This document shows positions 28,556 through 37,742 of a DNA stretch of 64,000 nt, in pieces. A program made the translations under genes and the position numbers. The notes beneath the pieces were generated by a model. That model was not told the origin of the DNA. It searched no databases and was given only the letters and a program-made list of their open reading frames with translations. The DNA comes from CAVZCK01 sp963798805 (lineage in GTDB: Bacteria; Pseudomonadota; Alphaproteobacteria; Rhizobiales; Rhodomicrobiaceae), in contig CAWCVC010000015.1 of the NCBI GenBank assembly GCA_963798805.1, positions 124,001-188,000 on the forward strand, written 5' to 3'. The first letter of the stretch is position 1; the number at the start of each line of letters is the position of its first letter.

Positions 28556-28761
28556 CGAAAGCGAATTGTGGCGGATGATCCGCAGGCCGGCGTGTCGGGG
28601 TTCAAGTCCGACGGCGACGATACGCTCTTCTGCCGCGGCGTCTTTCACCCTGGACGAAGTGGCCCACTGCAAGATTTATGAGCGGGTAATCGATCAGCCA
28701 GAATCGGGACCCGATACTCCCCACCCATGGATAAAGCAACGGCAGCGGAGCTGCCTGCGGC

Positions 28762-29469
28762 TCACATCCCCTCTTTAATCCCCTGCTTGATCAACCACCA
28801 CGTCATTGGATAGGCGGTGATGAAGCCGACGATCATGGCGATTTGCATCATGAACCAGAATTCTGGCGTATCCACCTCCAGCGTCACGCCAATCAGGGTG
28901 CGGAAGAAATAGAAATAGGCAAACGCCATGAAGCTGTACATGCCAATCTGCCACGTCGTAACCGTCAGTGTGTCCGACTTCAATGCGGCAACCATGCCGT
29001 CGCGGAACCCGAGTCCCCGAAGTGGCGCGATGGTGAGATACTGAAAGCCGATGCCGAAGACGAAGGCAAAGATGAAATCCAATATCCAGACAGCGAAGAT
29101 CTTCTCAGGAAAAATCGACTGGTAGCCGAACCACACGGCGATCGCCGGAAAGAAGAAGGCGAGCCATTCGGATAGGATGTCGCCAAGCGTGCAGCCGGCG
29201 CCGCAATGGGTATCAGCTACGCCGACGGAGGCGAAGAATGGATTGCCGGGCATCCCATGACCGTGACTAACGTGACCTGAGCTGCGGCCGAAGCGAAAAT
29301 AACCCCACAGCGCCAGCGGTCCAGCATAGAGGCCGGTTATCGGCCAGACGACACCCATGATCCCCAAATGCTGCGGATGGCGCAAGACGTCCACGAGCAG
29401 GATTAACGCGCAAAGCAAGCCGACCGCCAAAGCGCAGATCGACAAAACGTGCAGCCATAGCGGGATCAT
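28762..29469 (-). CDS. DUF4396-family membrane protein
   Basis: 235-residue protein with six to seven hydrophobic segments. After the second segment comes a His-rich cytosolic or periplasmic loop (SGHVSHGHG, about residues 65-73) and then HCGAGCTLGD (about 88-97). These His/Cys pairs suggest metal binding and are characteristic of the DUF4396 group, whose members are sometimes linked to heavy-metal or copper resistance loci. No operon partner. Function unknown. Confidence 0.82.
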   Translation of the reverse strand: MIPLWLHVLSICALAVGLLCALILLVDVLRHPQHLGIMGVVWPITGLYAGPLALWGYFRFGRSSGHVSHGHGMPGNPFFASVGVADTHCGAGCTLGDILSEWLAFFFPAIAVWFGYQSIFPEKIFAVWILDFIFAFVFGIGFQYLTIAPLRGLGFRDGMVAALKSDTLTVTTWQIGMYSFMAFAYFYFFRTLIGVTLEVDTPEFWFMMQIAMIVGFITAYPMTWWLIKQGIKEGM

Positions 29470-29646
29470 CTTCGGTTTCCTTTTTCCGCCAGCGTATCAG
29501 CTGGTTATGGTGCGAAAGGTGTCCAAACAGCCAAGATCTCGGTAATTCGTCTTCGCAATTGCGGCTCGAACAATTCCACCGGCAATTCATCAATCTAATT
29601 TCGAGCCGCTGTTCGAATCGACACCGCGGGATGTCTGACCCAAAGT

Positions 29647-30188
29647 TCACCTCAAACTCAAGTCCAACCGGCAGAGCGGCGATAATGCGGTATTCGCCGT
29701 GGTGCCCCCCGTGCAACATGGGCGCCGGCGTGCGGCATGATGGGGCGATGATAGGGGCATAGGGATCCAACGTGAAGGTCGGGAGCGGTCTATGATGGCA
29801 GTTTCGAGCTTGGCGGCTCGATCATTCAATGCTTTGCAGTTCGGACCGCATCCACCGTGCTTGGCTTCATCGTCGGCCATCTTGCGCATCGAGCCGAGAG
29901 ACTTGCGCAGACCGGTAATCTGCTAATCGGGCGCCGCCGAGATCTCGGCTTGGTTCTCCTTCGCCGCGATCGCCCCGCCGAATTGATCGGCGAAGAATAA
30001 CGCCGCACAAAGAACACTGATGAGGTTGGCTACCAGATAGATGGCCTGAGGTGGCGAGTCCAGCCGGTCGCCTGGCCGACAATCTGAATCGAGATCTTCA
30101 CGACATCACCGAGGCCGAAGACAGCAACCGCAATGCTGACAGCGAGGCCGGCAGGGCCCTGGCGAGGTGGATGGTATTTCCATGCCAC
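29647..30188 (-). pseudogene. Decayed two-TM protein with coiled coil
   Basis: Assembled by hand from three pieces on the - strand. Piece one: GTG at 30188, VAWKYHPPRQGPAGLAVSIA and a membrane segment to VGQATG. Piece two, after a one-base loss near 30070: LDSPPQAIYLVANLISVLCA with a second membrane segment and AAKENQAEISAAPD. Piece three, after an in-frame TAG at 29925-29923: QITGLRKSLGSMRKMADDEA, then GGCGPNCKALNDRAAKLE. The pieces join into a plausible protein with two TM helices and a coiled coil carrying a CGPNC motif. The family is not one I can name. Confidence 0.5.
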
Positions 30189-30328
30189 GCTGAAGTATGC
30201 TTCGAATGGCAAGGTCGCAATATCGATCCTACGAACACAAGCAGGCCCGCGCGGAATGACAACAACATCATCCAGAACGACATGCGAACGTGTCCTTCTC
30301 AGCGTCGAGACAATATCGGAGATCGACG

Positions 30329-30904
30329 ATGCGAAGCGATAAAGCAGCCCTGCAGCCGCCATTGCAAGCCGAAGACCTTTCTCCAGGAATCAGCGCGGGC
30401 GATCAGTGGCCGAGGGCTATCTATCGTGTTCTCAAGGCTGCGAATGTACGCCAGATGGCTTATGTGCCGGATGCCGGTCACGGCATGCTGATCAACCTGT
30501 TCTTGGCGGATCCCGATGTCGTGTCGAGCGTGCTCACTACGGAAGAGGAGGGTGTCGCGATCGCGGTCGGGGCCTGGTTGGGCGGCCAGCGCTCCGTTCT
30601 CCTAATGCAGTCGAGCGGTGTGGGGAACTGCATCAACATGCTGTCGCTGCCGGTGATCGGACGGTTCCCTCTCCTTATCCTAGTGACGATGCGGGGCGAA
30701 TGGGCGGAATTCAATCCCTGGCAGGTTCCGATGGGACGCGCCACTCAGCCGGCGCTGGAAGCGATCGGTGTGCGTGTCATGCGTGCGGAGACGCCGCAAG
30801 ACCTCGTTGAGACCGTCGAAGCGGCTGCCGCCCTGGCCTATGAGGCCGATCAGCAGATCGCCGTCCTCATCGGACAGCGCCTGCTCGGAAGAAAGACGTG
30901 GTGA
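30329..30904 (+). CDS. Sulfopyruvate/phosphonopyruvate decarboxylase-like alpha subunit
   Basis: 191 residues matching the PYR (N-terminal) domain of TPP-dependent decarboxylases of the ComD type. Motifs include YVPDAGHGMLINL, TTEEEGVAIAVGAWLGG with the catalytic Glu that activates TPP, and LLMQSSGVGNCINML. The next gene supplies the PP domain, so the two chains together form one active site. Start at 30329 (MRSDKAALQ) is chosen by homology. Substrate may be sulfopyruvate, phosphonopyruvate or another 2-oxo acid. Confidence 0.85.
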   Translation: MRSDKAALQPPLQAEDLSPGISAGDQWPRAIYRVLKAANVRQMAYVPDAGHGMLINLFLADPDVVSSVLTTEEEGVAIAVGAWLGGQRSVLLMQSSGVGNCINMLSLPVIGRFPLLILVTMRGEWAEFNPWQVPMGRATQPALEAIGVRVMRAETPQDLVETVEAAAALAYEADQQIAVLIGQRLLGRKTW

Positions 30905-31515
30905 GATTAATGACGCATTCTACTCTCGTGCAGTCTGGCTCCCTTGCGCGCCGCGACGCGGTTGCGGCGCTTCTCCGTAACCGGGAAGGCATGCTCGTCA
31001 TTACCGGCCTTGGCTCTTCGAGCTATGACGTCCATTCCGTCGGCGACCGCGACGACAATTATTATCTGTGGGGCGCTATGGGCGCTGCCGCTTTGGTAGG
31101 CCTCGGCCTGGCGCAGGCCCAGCCCGACAAGCGCATTCTCGTGATCACCGGCGATGGCGAGCAGCTCATGGCTTTCGGAAGTCTCGCCACAATCGCGGTA
31201 GCCAAACCGCCCAATCTCGACGTCGTCGTGATCGACAATCACCATTTCGGCGAAACCGGAATGCAGGCTAGCCACACCGGGTTGGGCGTCGACCTCGCCA
31301 AGATCGCCGCCGCTTGCGGCTTCGCGTCAACCCGCACTCTCCACACGCTGAGAGAGGTCGAGGAACTCGCGAAGACCCTGCGCTCGCCATCTGATGGGCC
31401 ACGTCTCTTCGTCATTAAGGTCGCCGCGGAAAATCCGCCGCGCTCGCTGCCGCCGCGCGATGCCGTGTTCATCAAGAATCGGTTCCGCGCTCATCTCGGC
31501 ATTTCGGTCAAATGA
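30901..31515 (+). CDS. Sulfopyruvate/phosphonopyruvate decarboxylase-like beta subunit
   Basis: About 204 residues carrying the TPP-binding PP domain. The Mg-diphosphate motif begins ITGDGEQLMAFGS and ends VVVIDN, matching GDG-X(25-30)-N. The upstream segment (YLWGAMGAAALVGLGLA) is the usual ComE/ppd start of the domain. I prefer the GTG at 30901, which overlaps the preceding stop as GTGA with GGAAG about nine bases before; ATG 30910 is the alternative. Works with the preceding subunit. Confidence 0.85.
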   Translation: MRLMTHSTLVQSGSLARRDAVAALLRNREGMLVITGLGSSSYDVHSVGDRDDNYYLWGAMGAAALVGLGLAQAQPDKRILVITGDGEQLMAFGSLATIAVAKPPNLDVVVIDNHHFGETGMQASHTGLGVDLAKIAAACGFASTRTLHTLREVEELAKTLRSPSDGPRLFVIKVAAENPPRSLPPRDAVFIKNRFRAHLGISVK

Positions 31516-31713
31516 CGTGGGCTATGCTCACGAGTTGGCTGAAGCGGCAAACACGCCGGAAGTCGACCGCGGTCACCGTCAAAGCATATGACGATGTTCT
31601 TCATTGTCAGTCCTCCCCCCTCGGCCACCAGACATGACGGGCGAGAAGTACCCCGGCAGGAATCGCCCCCGCGCTAACTCGCCCGCTCGTGGAGCCCCGC
31701 TTGCCAGAGCCCA
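31516..31713. other. Intergenic, nothing recognised
   Basis: About 200 bases after the TPP enzyme pair with no gene-like frame; continues into the doubtful frame that follows. Confidence 0.4.
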
Positions 31714-32019
31714 ATGAAATCCGTGGACTGGGCACATGAGCCGGCTGTGATACTTCAGCTTCAGGCGCGTCGCTCTCCCAAGACGTTCTCGTCGGACCCG
31801 GCCAACAAAGTGCTCAATGTAAACCGCCAATCAAAGGGCGGCGTTGACACACTATCCTTCTCGGTCACTGGTCCATCGTCGTCTGCACACCTCCGCTATA
31901 TGAGGATAAAGCGCACGCTCTACATTCTAACCATTGAATTCCCGAACGCATATCGCGAGATCGTTGCGACGACGAAGGACAAGTTCTTCGGATCATTCAA
32001 GCTGAAGACGAAATCTTAG
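31714..32019 (+). pseudogene. Possible C-terminal remnant of an unknown gene
   Basis: The last part of this frame (YMRIKRTLYILTIEFPNAYR to KDKFFGSFKLK) reads like a true protein C-terminus, with alternating hydrophobics and a charged tail. The first half does not. There is no ribosome site. It is probably the end of a gene whose 5' part was lost, next to an IS1595 fragment. Confidence 0.3.
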
Positions 32020-32207
32020 GACTGCATCGACGCAAGGCAGAAATCCTGCCGGCAGGCTTTGCATTGAAACCGGGGTGAGCCACGCCGCCGCGGACATTCC
32101 CAGGCGGATGAGCAGCCGCAGTGCGGACAGAACGGCACCCCGTTTGTCTCCGGCCAGCGGATCTTGCGGAATATCCGCCAGGCCTCAGCACCATCGATGC
32201 GTAGCAC
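32016..32207 (-). pseudogene. IS1595-type transposase, N-terminal zinc-ribbon fragment
   Basis: About 63 codons encode KIRWPETNGVPFCPHCGCSS and FQCKACRQDFCLAS. This is the N-terminal zinc ribbon (CPHC, CKAC) of IS1595/ISXO2 transposases, but from an element unlike the one at 16377. The nuclease domain is missing. Remnant of a former insertion. Confidence 0.75.
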
Positions 32208-32410
32208 CTGTCGAAGGCCGAGCCTGCGGGCGGCGGGCGCCTACAACAGGAAATACTGAGCCATGCGTATCTCCGGACTGGGGGATCGGCTCAGCCTACC
32301 AGCAGAAGAGTGGCGAGAGAAGATCAAATGCTCTTATTTGTTCTTTGTTGGAAATCCAACGGCGCGCCGGAAAGGCCGGTGGCCGGTCTACATAAATCCG
32401 TAAAATCGCA

Positions 32411-33733
32411 TCAGCGGATCGTTGCAAACGCAACCAACGCGCCACAGAGCTGCACGATGCCGCCGATCAGCATCGCCGCGCATAGGCCTGCGGCACCGCC
32501 ATGCCATAGTCCGAACGCAGCGCCCAGCAGCGCAACCCCCAATGTCGCCCCGGTCATCCGCGCCACGTTGATCAGTGCCGATGCCGTGCCTGACCGCTCC
32601 CGACCGACCGAGCCGACGGCAATGGCATAAAGCGGGCCGGTGTTCAGCCCCATGCCGAGCCCGACCAGCACCAGGCCGCACTGTGCCAGCAGCATTGGGC
32701 TGCCGGTCCGCGTCGCGGCCACGATCAGCAATCCGCTGCCGATCAGCGCGGTGCCCCCGGCGGTCATCGCACGGGCGCCAAAATGCTGCGCCAGCTTGCC
32801 GGACTGCGTCGAGACGACGAAGAACACCAGCGACACCGGCATCAGCGCCAAGCCCGCTTCCTGCGGCGCCAGATTGCCCAGGGACTGCCAGATGAGCGGC
32901 AGCAGGAAGATCATGCCGTAGATGCCGAAGGTCATGGCTGCCGTTGCGATGATGGCGCCGCTGAAAGCGTGGATGCGGAACAGGTCGAGTGGCACCAGCG
33001 CGGCCGCCCCACGGCGGCGTTCGACCCGCAGAAAGAGCGGCAGCGTCAGCACGGCCAGCAGCAGACCGAACGCCCAGTCCCGGCCGCCATCGTGCCCCGC
33101 GATCGCCAATTCCGGCACCGCCCAAAAGGCCAGCCCAAAAGCAGCGACGGCCAGCGGCACGACCAGCAAGAACATGCTGCGCCAGCCGAACCATTCGATC
33201 AGCAAGCCACCCACGGTAGGGCCGATCGCGAAGGCCAGCCCGTTACAGCTTGCCCAGATGCCCAGCACGCGCCCGCGCGCCTCCGGCTCCGGCCAGACCA
33301 CCCGGATGATGGCAAGAGATGACGGCAGCAGCAGCGCCGCACCGATCCCGGTGGCGGCGCGGCCGGCAATCAGCAATCCGATATGGGGCGCCGCGGCGCA
33401 GACCAGCGAGCTCGCCGCCATCAGCGCAGCCCCAATCGCAAAAGCCCGCCGTCTTCCATATAAGTCGGCGATCAGTCCGCCGCTCAGCAGCAGGGCCGCA
33501 TAGACGAGATTGTAAGCGTCCAGCACCCATTGCAGCGGTGCCACGCCGGCGCGGAACGTGGTGCCAATCGCATGCGTTGCCAAATTCACCACCGAGGTGT
33601 CGATTTGTGCGATCAGCACGCCAAGGCACATCGCCAGCAGCACGAGCGACCGGGATATCGGCCTGCGCCGGCAACCCGCCCCATCCTCCGCGGCATAAGC
33701 GAGTTGATATGCCATCCGTCCCTTGTTCGTCAT
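32411..33733 (-). CDS. MFS drug transporter (DHA2-like)
   Basis: 440-residue inner-membrane transporter with at least 12 hydrophobic segments. Motif C-like and motif A regions are visible: LIAQIDTSVVNLATHAIG near residue 41, LQWVLDAYNLVYAALLLSGG near 67, and the loop GGLIADLYGRRRAFAIG near 88. These are signatures of the DHA2 (EmrB/QacA) group of proton-driven exporters. Divergent from a WYL regulator with a perfect palindrome between them, so its expression is likely controlled by that regulator. Substrate unknown. Confidence 0.92.
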   Translation of the reverse strand: MTNKGRMAYQLAYAAEDGAGCRRRPISRSLVLLAMCLGVLIAQIDTSVVNLATHAIGTTFRAGVAPLQWVLDAYNLVYAALLLSGGLIADLYGRRRAFAIGAALMAASSLVCAAAPHIGLLIAGRAATGIGAALLLPSSLAIIRVVWPEPEARGRVLGIWASCNGLAFAIGPTVGGLLIEWFGWRSMFLLVVPLAVAAFGLAFWAVPELAIAGHDGGRDWAFGLLLAVLTLPLFLRVERRRGAAALVPLDLFRIHAFSGAIIATAAMTFGIYGMIFLLPLIWQSLGNLAPQEAGLALMPVSLVFFVVSTQSGKLAQHFGARAMTAGGTALIGSGLLIVAATRTGSPMLLAQCGLVLVGLGMGLNTGPLYAIAVGSVGRERSGTASALINVARMTGATLGVALLGAAFGLWHGGAAGLCAAMLIGGIVQLCGALVAFATIR

Positions 33734-33751
33734 GGAACGAAGCTAGCAAGG

Positions 33752-33779
33752 GGCTCCTGACAGCACACTGTCAGGAGCC
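33752..33779. promoter_or_regulatory. Perfect palindromic operator between MFS gene and WYL regulator
   Basis: Two exact 12-base arms, GGCTCCTGACAG and its reverse complement, flank a four-base CACA centre. The site lies 18 bases upstream of the MFS start and 32 bases upstream of the regulator start, where it can cover both promoters. A very likely binding site for the WYL regulator. Confidence 0.75.
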
Positions 33780-33811
33780 TATATCAGTCCAAACAGGAGG
33801 ATGAGGTTGTC

Positions 33812-34525
33812 ATGCGCCGGGCTGATCGACTGTTCGACATTATCCAGCACTTGCGCACGGCGGCCGGCCCGATAACCGCCGCTGTCCTGGCTGAGGCGTT
33901 AGAGGTAACGCCGCGCACCATCTATCGCGACATTGCAACCTTGCAGGCGCGCAGGGTGCCGATCGAGGGGGCACCCGGCCTTGGCTATGTGCTGCGTCGT
34001 GGCTTCGACCTCCCGCCATTGGTGTTCACCAGCGAGGAGGTCGAGGCGATCGTCATTGGTGCACGGCTCTTGCGCCGCACCGGCGACGCGGGGCTGCAGG
34101 ATGCCGCCACCCGTGTCATCTCCAAGGTCGAGGTCGTACTGCCTGAGGCATTGCGGGCTTATCTGGCGGCGCCGACCGCCTTCGTTTCCGTTCACGGCGC
34201 GCCCGATCCGCCGGTCACCGACCTGTCGGTGATCCGCGCCGCAATCGGCAATGGGTGCAAGCTGCGGATCGACTATGCCGATGAGCACGGACGCCAGACA
34301 TCGCGCACGATCTGGCCGTTCGCGGTGGCGTATTACGTTGAGGCGACGCTAATCTGCGCCTGGTGCGAGCTGCGCGAGGATTTCCGCCATTTCCGCGCCG
34401 ACCGTGTGCAAGGCTTGACGGCCCTCAACGAGCGCTATCCGGTGCCGGCGCGCACGCTGATGTCGGGTTGGCGCGAGCGCTTCTCCTACGACGTGACGGC
34501 TCATGGCACCCTGACGGCGCGCTGA
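33812..34525 (+). CDS. YafY-type HTH/WYL-domain transcriptional regulator
   Basis: 237 residues. The N-terminal HTH_11 domain (RRADRLFDIIQHLR to VTPRTIYRDIATLQARRVP, residues 2-50) is followed by a WYL domain (about 135-205; LRIDYADEHGRQTSRTIWPF and CELREDFRHFRADRV). WYL domains sense small ligands. AGGAGG is found about a dozen bases upstream of the ATG. Divergent from the MFS exporter, the classical arrangement of a local regulator. Confidence 0.92.
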   Translation: MRRADRLFDIIQHLRTAAGPITAAVLAEALEVTPRTIYRDIATLQARRVPIEGAPGLGYVLRRGFDLPPLVFTSEEVEAIVIGARLLRRTGDAGLQDAATRVISKVEVVLPEALRAYLAAPTAFVSVHGAPDPPVTDLSVIRAAIGNGCKLRIDYADEHGRQTSRTIWPFAVAYYVEATLICAWCELREDFRHFRADRVQGLTALNERYPVPARTLMSGWRERFSYDVTAHGTLTAR

Positions 34526-34795
34526 TACTGTTCTTCAGCCTCGCGCTAACATCAAGTCCGATCTGACTTAGACCTTTATTTCGAGATAGTCTCAATGGCT
34601 TGGCTGATCGGGAGAACGGTTCAGCCGATGATCCGATGAACTCTATTGATAAATTCAGGCAGGGCACTCTTCTAGCGCCCTATGACCAGGACTTCCAGAC
34701 CTCCTGATACTTCAATGATCAGCACGACGAAGCGGCCCGCGGCGAGAGTAGCCACAATTTTGACCAGCGGCGGCGTCCCCGCCGGTTGCGCACTG
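34526..34795. other. Intergenic, nothing recognised
   Basis: Roughly 270 bases downstream of the WYL regulator. No convincing gene; the + strand frame starting at 34682 runs across the helicase fragment and the next gene on the opposite strand and is judged spurious. Confidence 0.4.
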
Positions 34796-34930
34796 CTATG
34801 TGAGGGGCGGGATAACGACATCCGGGTAGTCGGAGCCCTGCGACTTGTGAATGGCGGTGGCGTAAGCGGGCGTTACTGCGTCGAGTTCGCCGAACCGATA
34901 GGCGACCATGCCGCGCATCCTTGCCCCCTC
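34796..34930 (-). pseudogene. RecD/TraA-like helicase C-terminal fragment
   Basis: The - strand encodes VAYRFGELDAVTPAYATAIH then KSQGSDYPDVVIPPLT before a TAG at 34798-34796. The YATAIHKSQGSxYPxVVIP motif is the conserved C-terminal helicase motif of RecD2-like and TraA relaxase-helicases. About 44 codons remain, directly next to the stop of the following gene. A small fossil of a helicase gene. Confidence 0.6.
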
Positions 34931-35941
34931 CTACTTCTCCAGCTCGAAGCTGGCGATGACCTTTTCGATCTCCGGCATCATCTTTTCCTTGTCGGCGATC
35001 GGTACGCTGCCGAGGAACATGAAATAGCCGAGGGGCTCGCCCGAGAGCAGCACAAGGTGGATGGCAATCTGCCCCCCACTTGTGGCGTCAGTCACCTTGC
35101 CGTTGATCTGATAGCCCTTGAAGTCTCCGATCTTAACCTCCCTCTCGTCATCGATTTGCCTCTCCTTCATGCCACCAAGCTGCATGAACGCCTTGTCGGC
35201 CAGGGCTTTTACATCTATGGCGTCGCCGTGAACGGATGACGACACTAGTAACATCGGCTCCTTGACCAGCTGGTTCTCGCCGGGATGCGGCTGGGCGCCT
35301 GATATGTTGTAGGCTTTTGTCATACCGCCGTGGTCAAACGCCTGCCGGAACGGCCCGAGATAGCCGAAGCGGAACAACTCGGTGGGATCAGCCGGCGTGT
35401 CGCGCACGGTAGCGGTCACAAGGATTGCCTCGATGCCTTCCCGGCTATATGTGCCAGCATCGATCGCTGCGTGGGGCACATTGGCGACGATCACCCCCGT
35501 CACGTCGCTCTCGATAAAGATCAGCACGAATTTGGTGACGTCGCCGCCGGGTGTTTTCTGTTTGCCGACGAGATAGACGAAAGTGCCCTCGCGGCCTTTC
35601 AGCTCCGCTTTTTCCGTGCCGTTGAAACCCTCATTAGCGAGCGCCTCCTTGCTGTCCGGTATAGTCTTGAGCCTGTCATATGCGGCGGCGGGCAACTCAA
35701 TGACGGCAAAGGACGCACCCGTGCTCTTATCGACGAAGCCGGAAAAGCGGTCGGATCGGGTGAAGGCGGCGCCAAGATCGATGGCGATGCGGCCGTTGGG
35801 CAACTGGCGGAGAACCGCCTGTGCCTGGGAGGCCGGTGCAAGAAGGGCAAAAACCGCCACCACAAGGGATGACAAAACGAGAAGGGTGCGACCGCTCCAG
35901 GCCGATGATGCGCTAAGGGCGCGGCGGATGAAAAATGTCAT
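34931..35941 (-). CDS. Hypothetical secreted protein
   Basis: 336 residues with a signal peptide: basic residues RR, hydrophobic core (LLVLSSLVVAVFALLAPASQ), probable cleavage after SQAQA near residue 41. The mature part is soluble and acidic, without cysteines, and looks like one alpha/beta domain (IAIDLGAAFTRSDRFSGFVD near the start, ending EKVIASFELEK). Start at 35941 fits the signal peptide better than the upstream codon at 35962. Family not recognised; related secreted proteins of unknown function are common in Rhizobiales. Confidence 0.75.
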   Translation of the reverse strand: MTFFIRRALSASSAWSGRTLLVLSSLVVAVFALLAPASQAQAVLRQLPNGRIAIDLGAAFTRSDRFSGFVDKSTGASFAVIELPAAAYDRLKTIPDSKEALANEGFNGTEKAELKGREGTFVYLVGKQKTPGGDVTKFVLIFIESDVTGVIVANVPHAAIDAGTYSREGIEAILVTATVRDTPADPTELFRFGYLGPFRQAFDHGGMTKAYNISGAQPHPGENQLVKEPMLLVSSSVHGDAIDVKALADKAFMQLGGMKERQIDDEREVKIGDFKGYQINGKVTDATSGGQIAIHLVLLSGEPLGYFMFLGSVPIADKEKMMPEIEKVIASFELEK

Positions 35942-36374
35942 GCATCCCCCCGGATAATTCATGTCATCCCATCATACCGCCATATAAGGCGAAACCTGGG
36001 GGTATTGTCGGGATTTAGGAATGCGGACCCGTCCGTATTGGCTATAGACGATCGATCGATATTTTGCCAAACGGCCGAAACGGCCAGATCCCGTCACCGC
36101 CCGTCGCCAGCAACCTACTACGTGCGGCCACAAAGCGGACCCTCGGTCCGAAGGTACCGAACGGTCGGATCTCATCTAAATTTGTCTCTCGACTTAGCGC
36201 CGGAAAAATAACTAGCCGTTCTTATGCGTCCGAGCAGGCTATCTTCTTTCCGTTCTTGCTGGGCGAGGTGATCCGTCCTGTGCGGACACGTCCGGCAGGC
36301 TGATCGGCTCGAGTACGCTGTCGACGCGCTGAAGGTGGATGGTCCGGGCTCCTGGGGCGGTCATGCCCCACCAT
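35942..36374. other. Intergenic stretch, nothing recognised
   Basis: About 430 bases between the secreted protein and the IS1380 transposase. No gene-like frame. It presumably holds the promoter of the secreted protein and one end of the IS1380, whose inverted repeat I could not locate. Confidence 0.4.
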
Positions 36375-37742
36375 TCATGGCCCGGACGATTGCAGCCGGA
36401 AGGCAACGAGGCTGAACAGCTCGGCCTCCGGGCAGCACGAGGCGAGTGCCACACGGATGCGGCTCGCGGTCTCGACGAAACGTCCGGCGATTTTCAGCAG
36501 GCGCAGGCGAATGCTGGCGAACTCGCTTTGCCGCAAAGGATGCCAGGACGGCACGCAATCGCGCACATCGAGCATCAGCCAATAGGCGGCGGTGTGCAGA
36601 ATGAGCCGCATCTGATTAGCAAGCGGCGATCGGCAGCTGGTGCGATCGGATGCGAGTTGCGCTTTATGTTGCTTGATCAGATTCTCTGCCTGTCCCCTCT
36701 CGCAGTAGAGGGTCGCATAGATGTGCTCGGCGTTGCCTTTCGCCAGCGAGGTGACGGCATAGCGGATGTCGAGCCCGCGGCGGAGCATGTCGTCCTCATG
36801 ACTGGCGCTCGCCTCGATACGTGCCACAACACGGCGCTCCCTGGCCCAGGATTTTGCCGCATAGCGCGTTTCGGCGAAGCCGCGCAGAACGGCAAGTTGC
36901 TCCTCGGCGCGGCGCGTCCGGATATCATCGGCCTCCGGTTCGACCAAGCGGTCGAGCACGGTATTGCCAGCAAAGCCGAAGACATAGTCGATGCCATTGG
37001 CCTCACACCAGCTCATAACTTCTTCTCGGCCGTAGTGACTATCGCCACGAATGGTGATGCGCGTATCGGACCAATGCCGGCGAATGCGATTGATCAGACG
37101 GCGCAGTAATCCACGGACTTCCTTGCCTGAGGGCGTCTTGCCCGGACGCAGGATCATGGTGACCGGGCGGCCCGTCGCTGTCTCATAGATGTGGATCGGC
37201 AGAAAGCAGCGCTCGTCGTAATGGGCGTTCCATTCCGACAGTTTCTGATGACCGTGCACCACGTCGAGCGTGTCATCGATGTCCAGCACCACCGATGCCG
37301 GCGGCATCTTGTAGCTCCGGCACCAGATGTCGACGAGCGCATAGGTCAGGCGGATGATCTCCTTCAGCGTCGGCGCGTTCTCCCAGCGCGAGATGGTCGG
37401 CTGCGAGCATAGATCATTGCCCGTGTCGGGCAGCCGCCCGCAGGCAAGCTTGAAGGCGGCATCGCAGCGCAGCCAGTCGAAGTCATTGCCATCCGCGTAG
37501 CCGCAGGCGATCGCCAACATGCGCCCTTTCAGTATGTCCTCAACTGTGTGCGTAATATGCGCCCGATCGCGCCGGTCGGCGATCAAAGCAGCGAGAGTTT
37601 GGGAGAGAGCCCGCCGACGCTCGGCAAGCGCGAGCAGCATGACGCCGCTGTCGGAGGAGAGACGACCGCCATCGAAGGCAGCTGTGACTTTCTTGCGCGA
37701 CACGGCTGGATAGGGAACGGTGAGCGGGTTATCGTCGGTCAT
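36375..37742 (-). CDS. IS1380-family transposase
   Basis: 455-residue DDE transposase. The family features are FDGGRLSSDSGVMLLALAE near the start, VLDIDDTLDVVHG (first Asp), IRGDSHYGREEV (second Asp) and the CERGQAENLIKQHK segment with the catalytic Glu. The start at 37742 (MTDDNPLTV) matches the usual IS1380 N-terminus. Full length; terminal repeats not resolved. Confidence 0.93.
   Translation of the reverse strand: MTDDNPLTVPYPAVSRKKVTAAFDGGRLSSDSGVMLLALAERRRALSQTLAALIADRRDRAHITHTVEDILKGRMLAIACGYADGNDFDWLRCDAAFKLACGRLPDTGNDLCSQPTISRWENAPTLKEIIRLTYALVDIWCRSYKMPPASVVLDIDDTLDVVHGHQKLSEWNAHYDERCFLPIHIYETATGRPVTMILRPGKTPSGKEVRGLLRRLINRIRRHWSDTRITIRGDSHYGREEVMSWCEANGIDYVFGFAGNTVLDRLVEPEADDIRTRRAEEQLAVLRGFAETRYAAKSWARERRVVARIEASASHEDDMLRRGLDIRYAVTSLAKGNAEHIYATLYCERGQAENLIKQHKAQLASDRTSCRSPLANQMRLILHTAAYWLMLDVRDCVPSWHPLRQSEFASIRLRLLKIAGRFVETASRIRVALASCCPEAELFSLVAFRLQSSGP

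Noticed and set aside
28569..28680. 36-codon GTG frame (VADDPQAGVSGFKSDGDDTL) after the NIPSNAP gene
   Set aside because: Too short, no ribosome site and no known family.
34682..35239. 185-codon + strand frame
   Set aside because: Overlaps the secreted protein gene and the helicase fragment on the opposite strand, no ribosome site and no recognisable motif.
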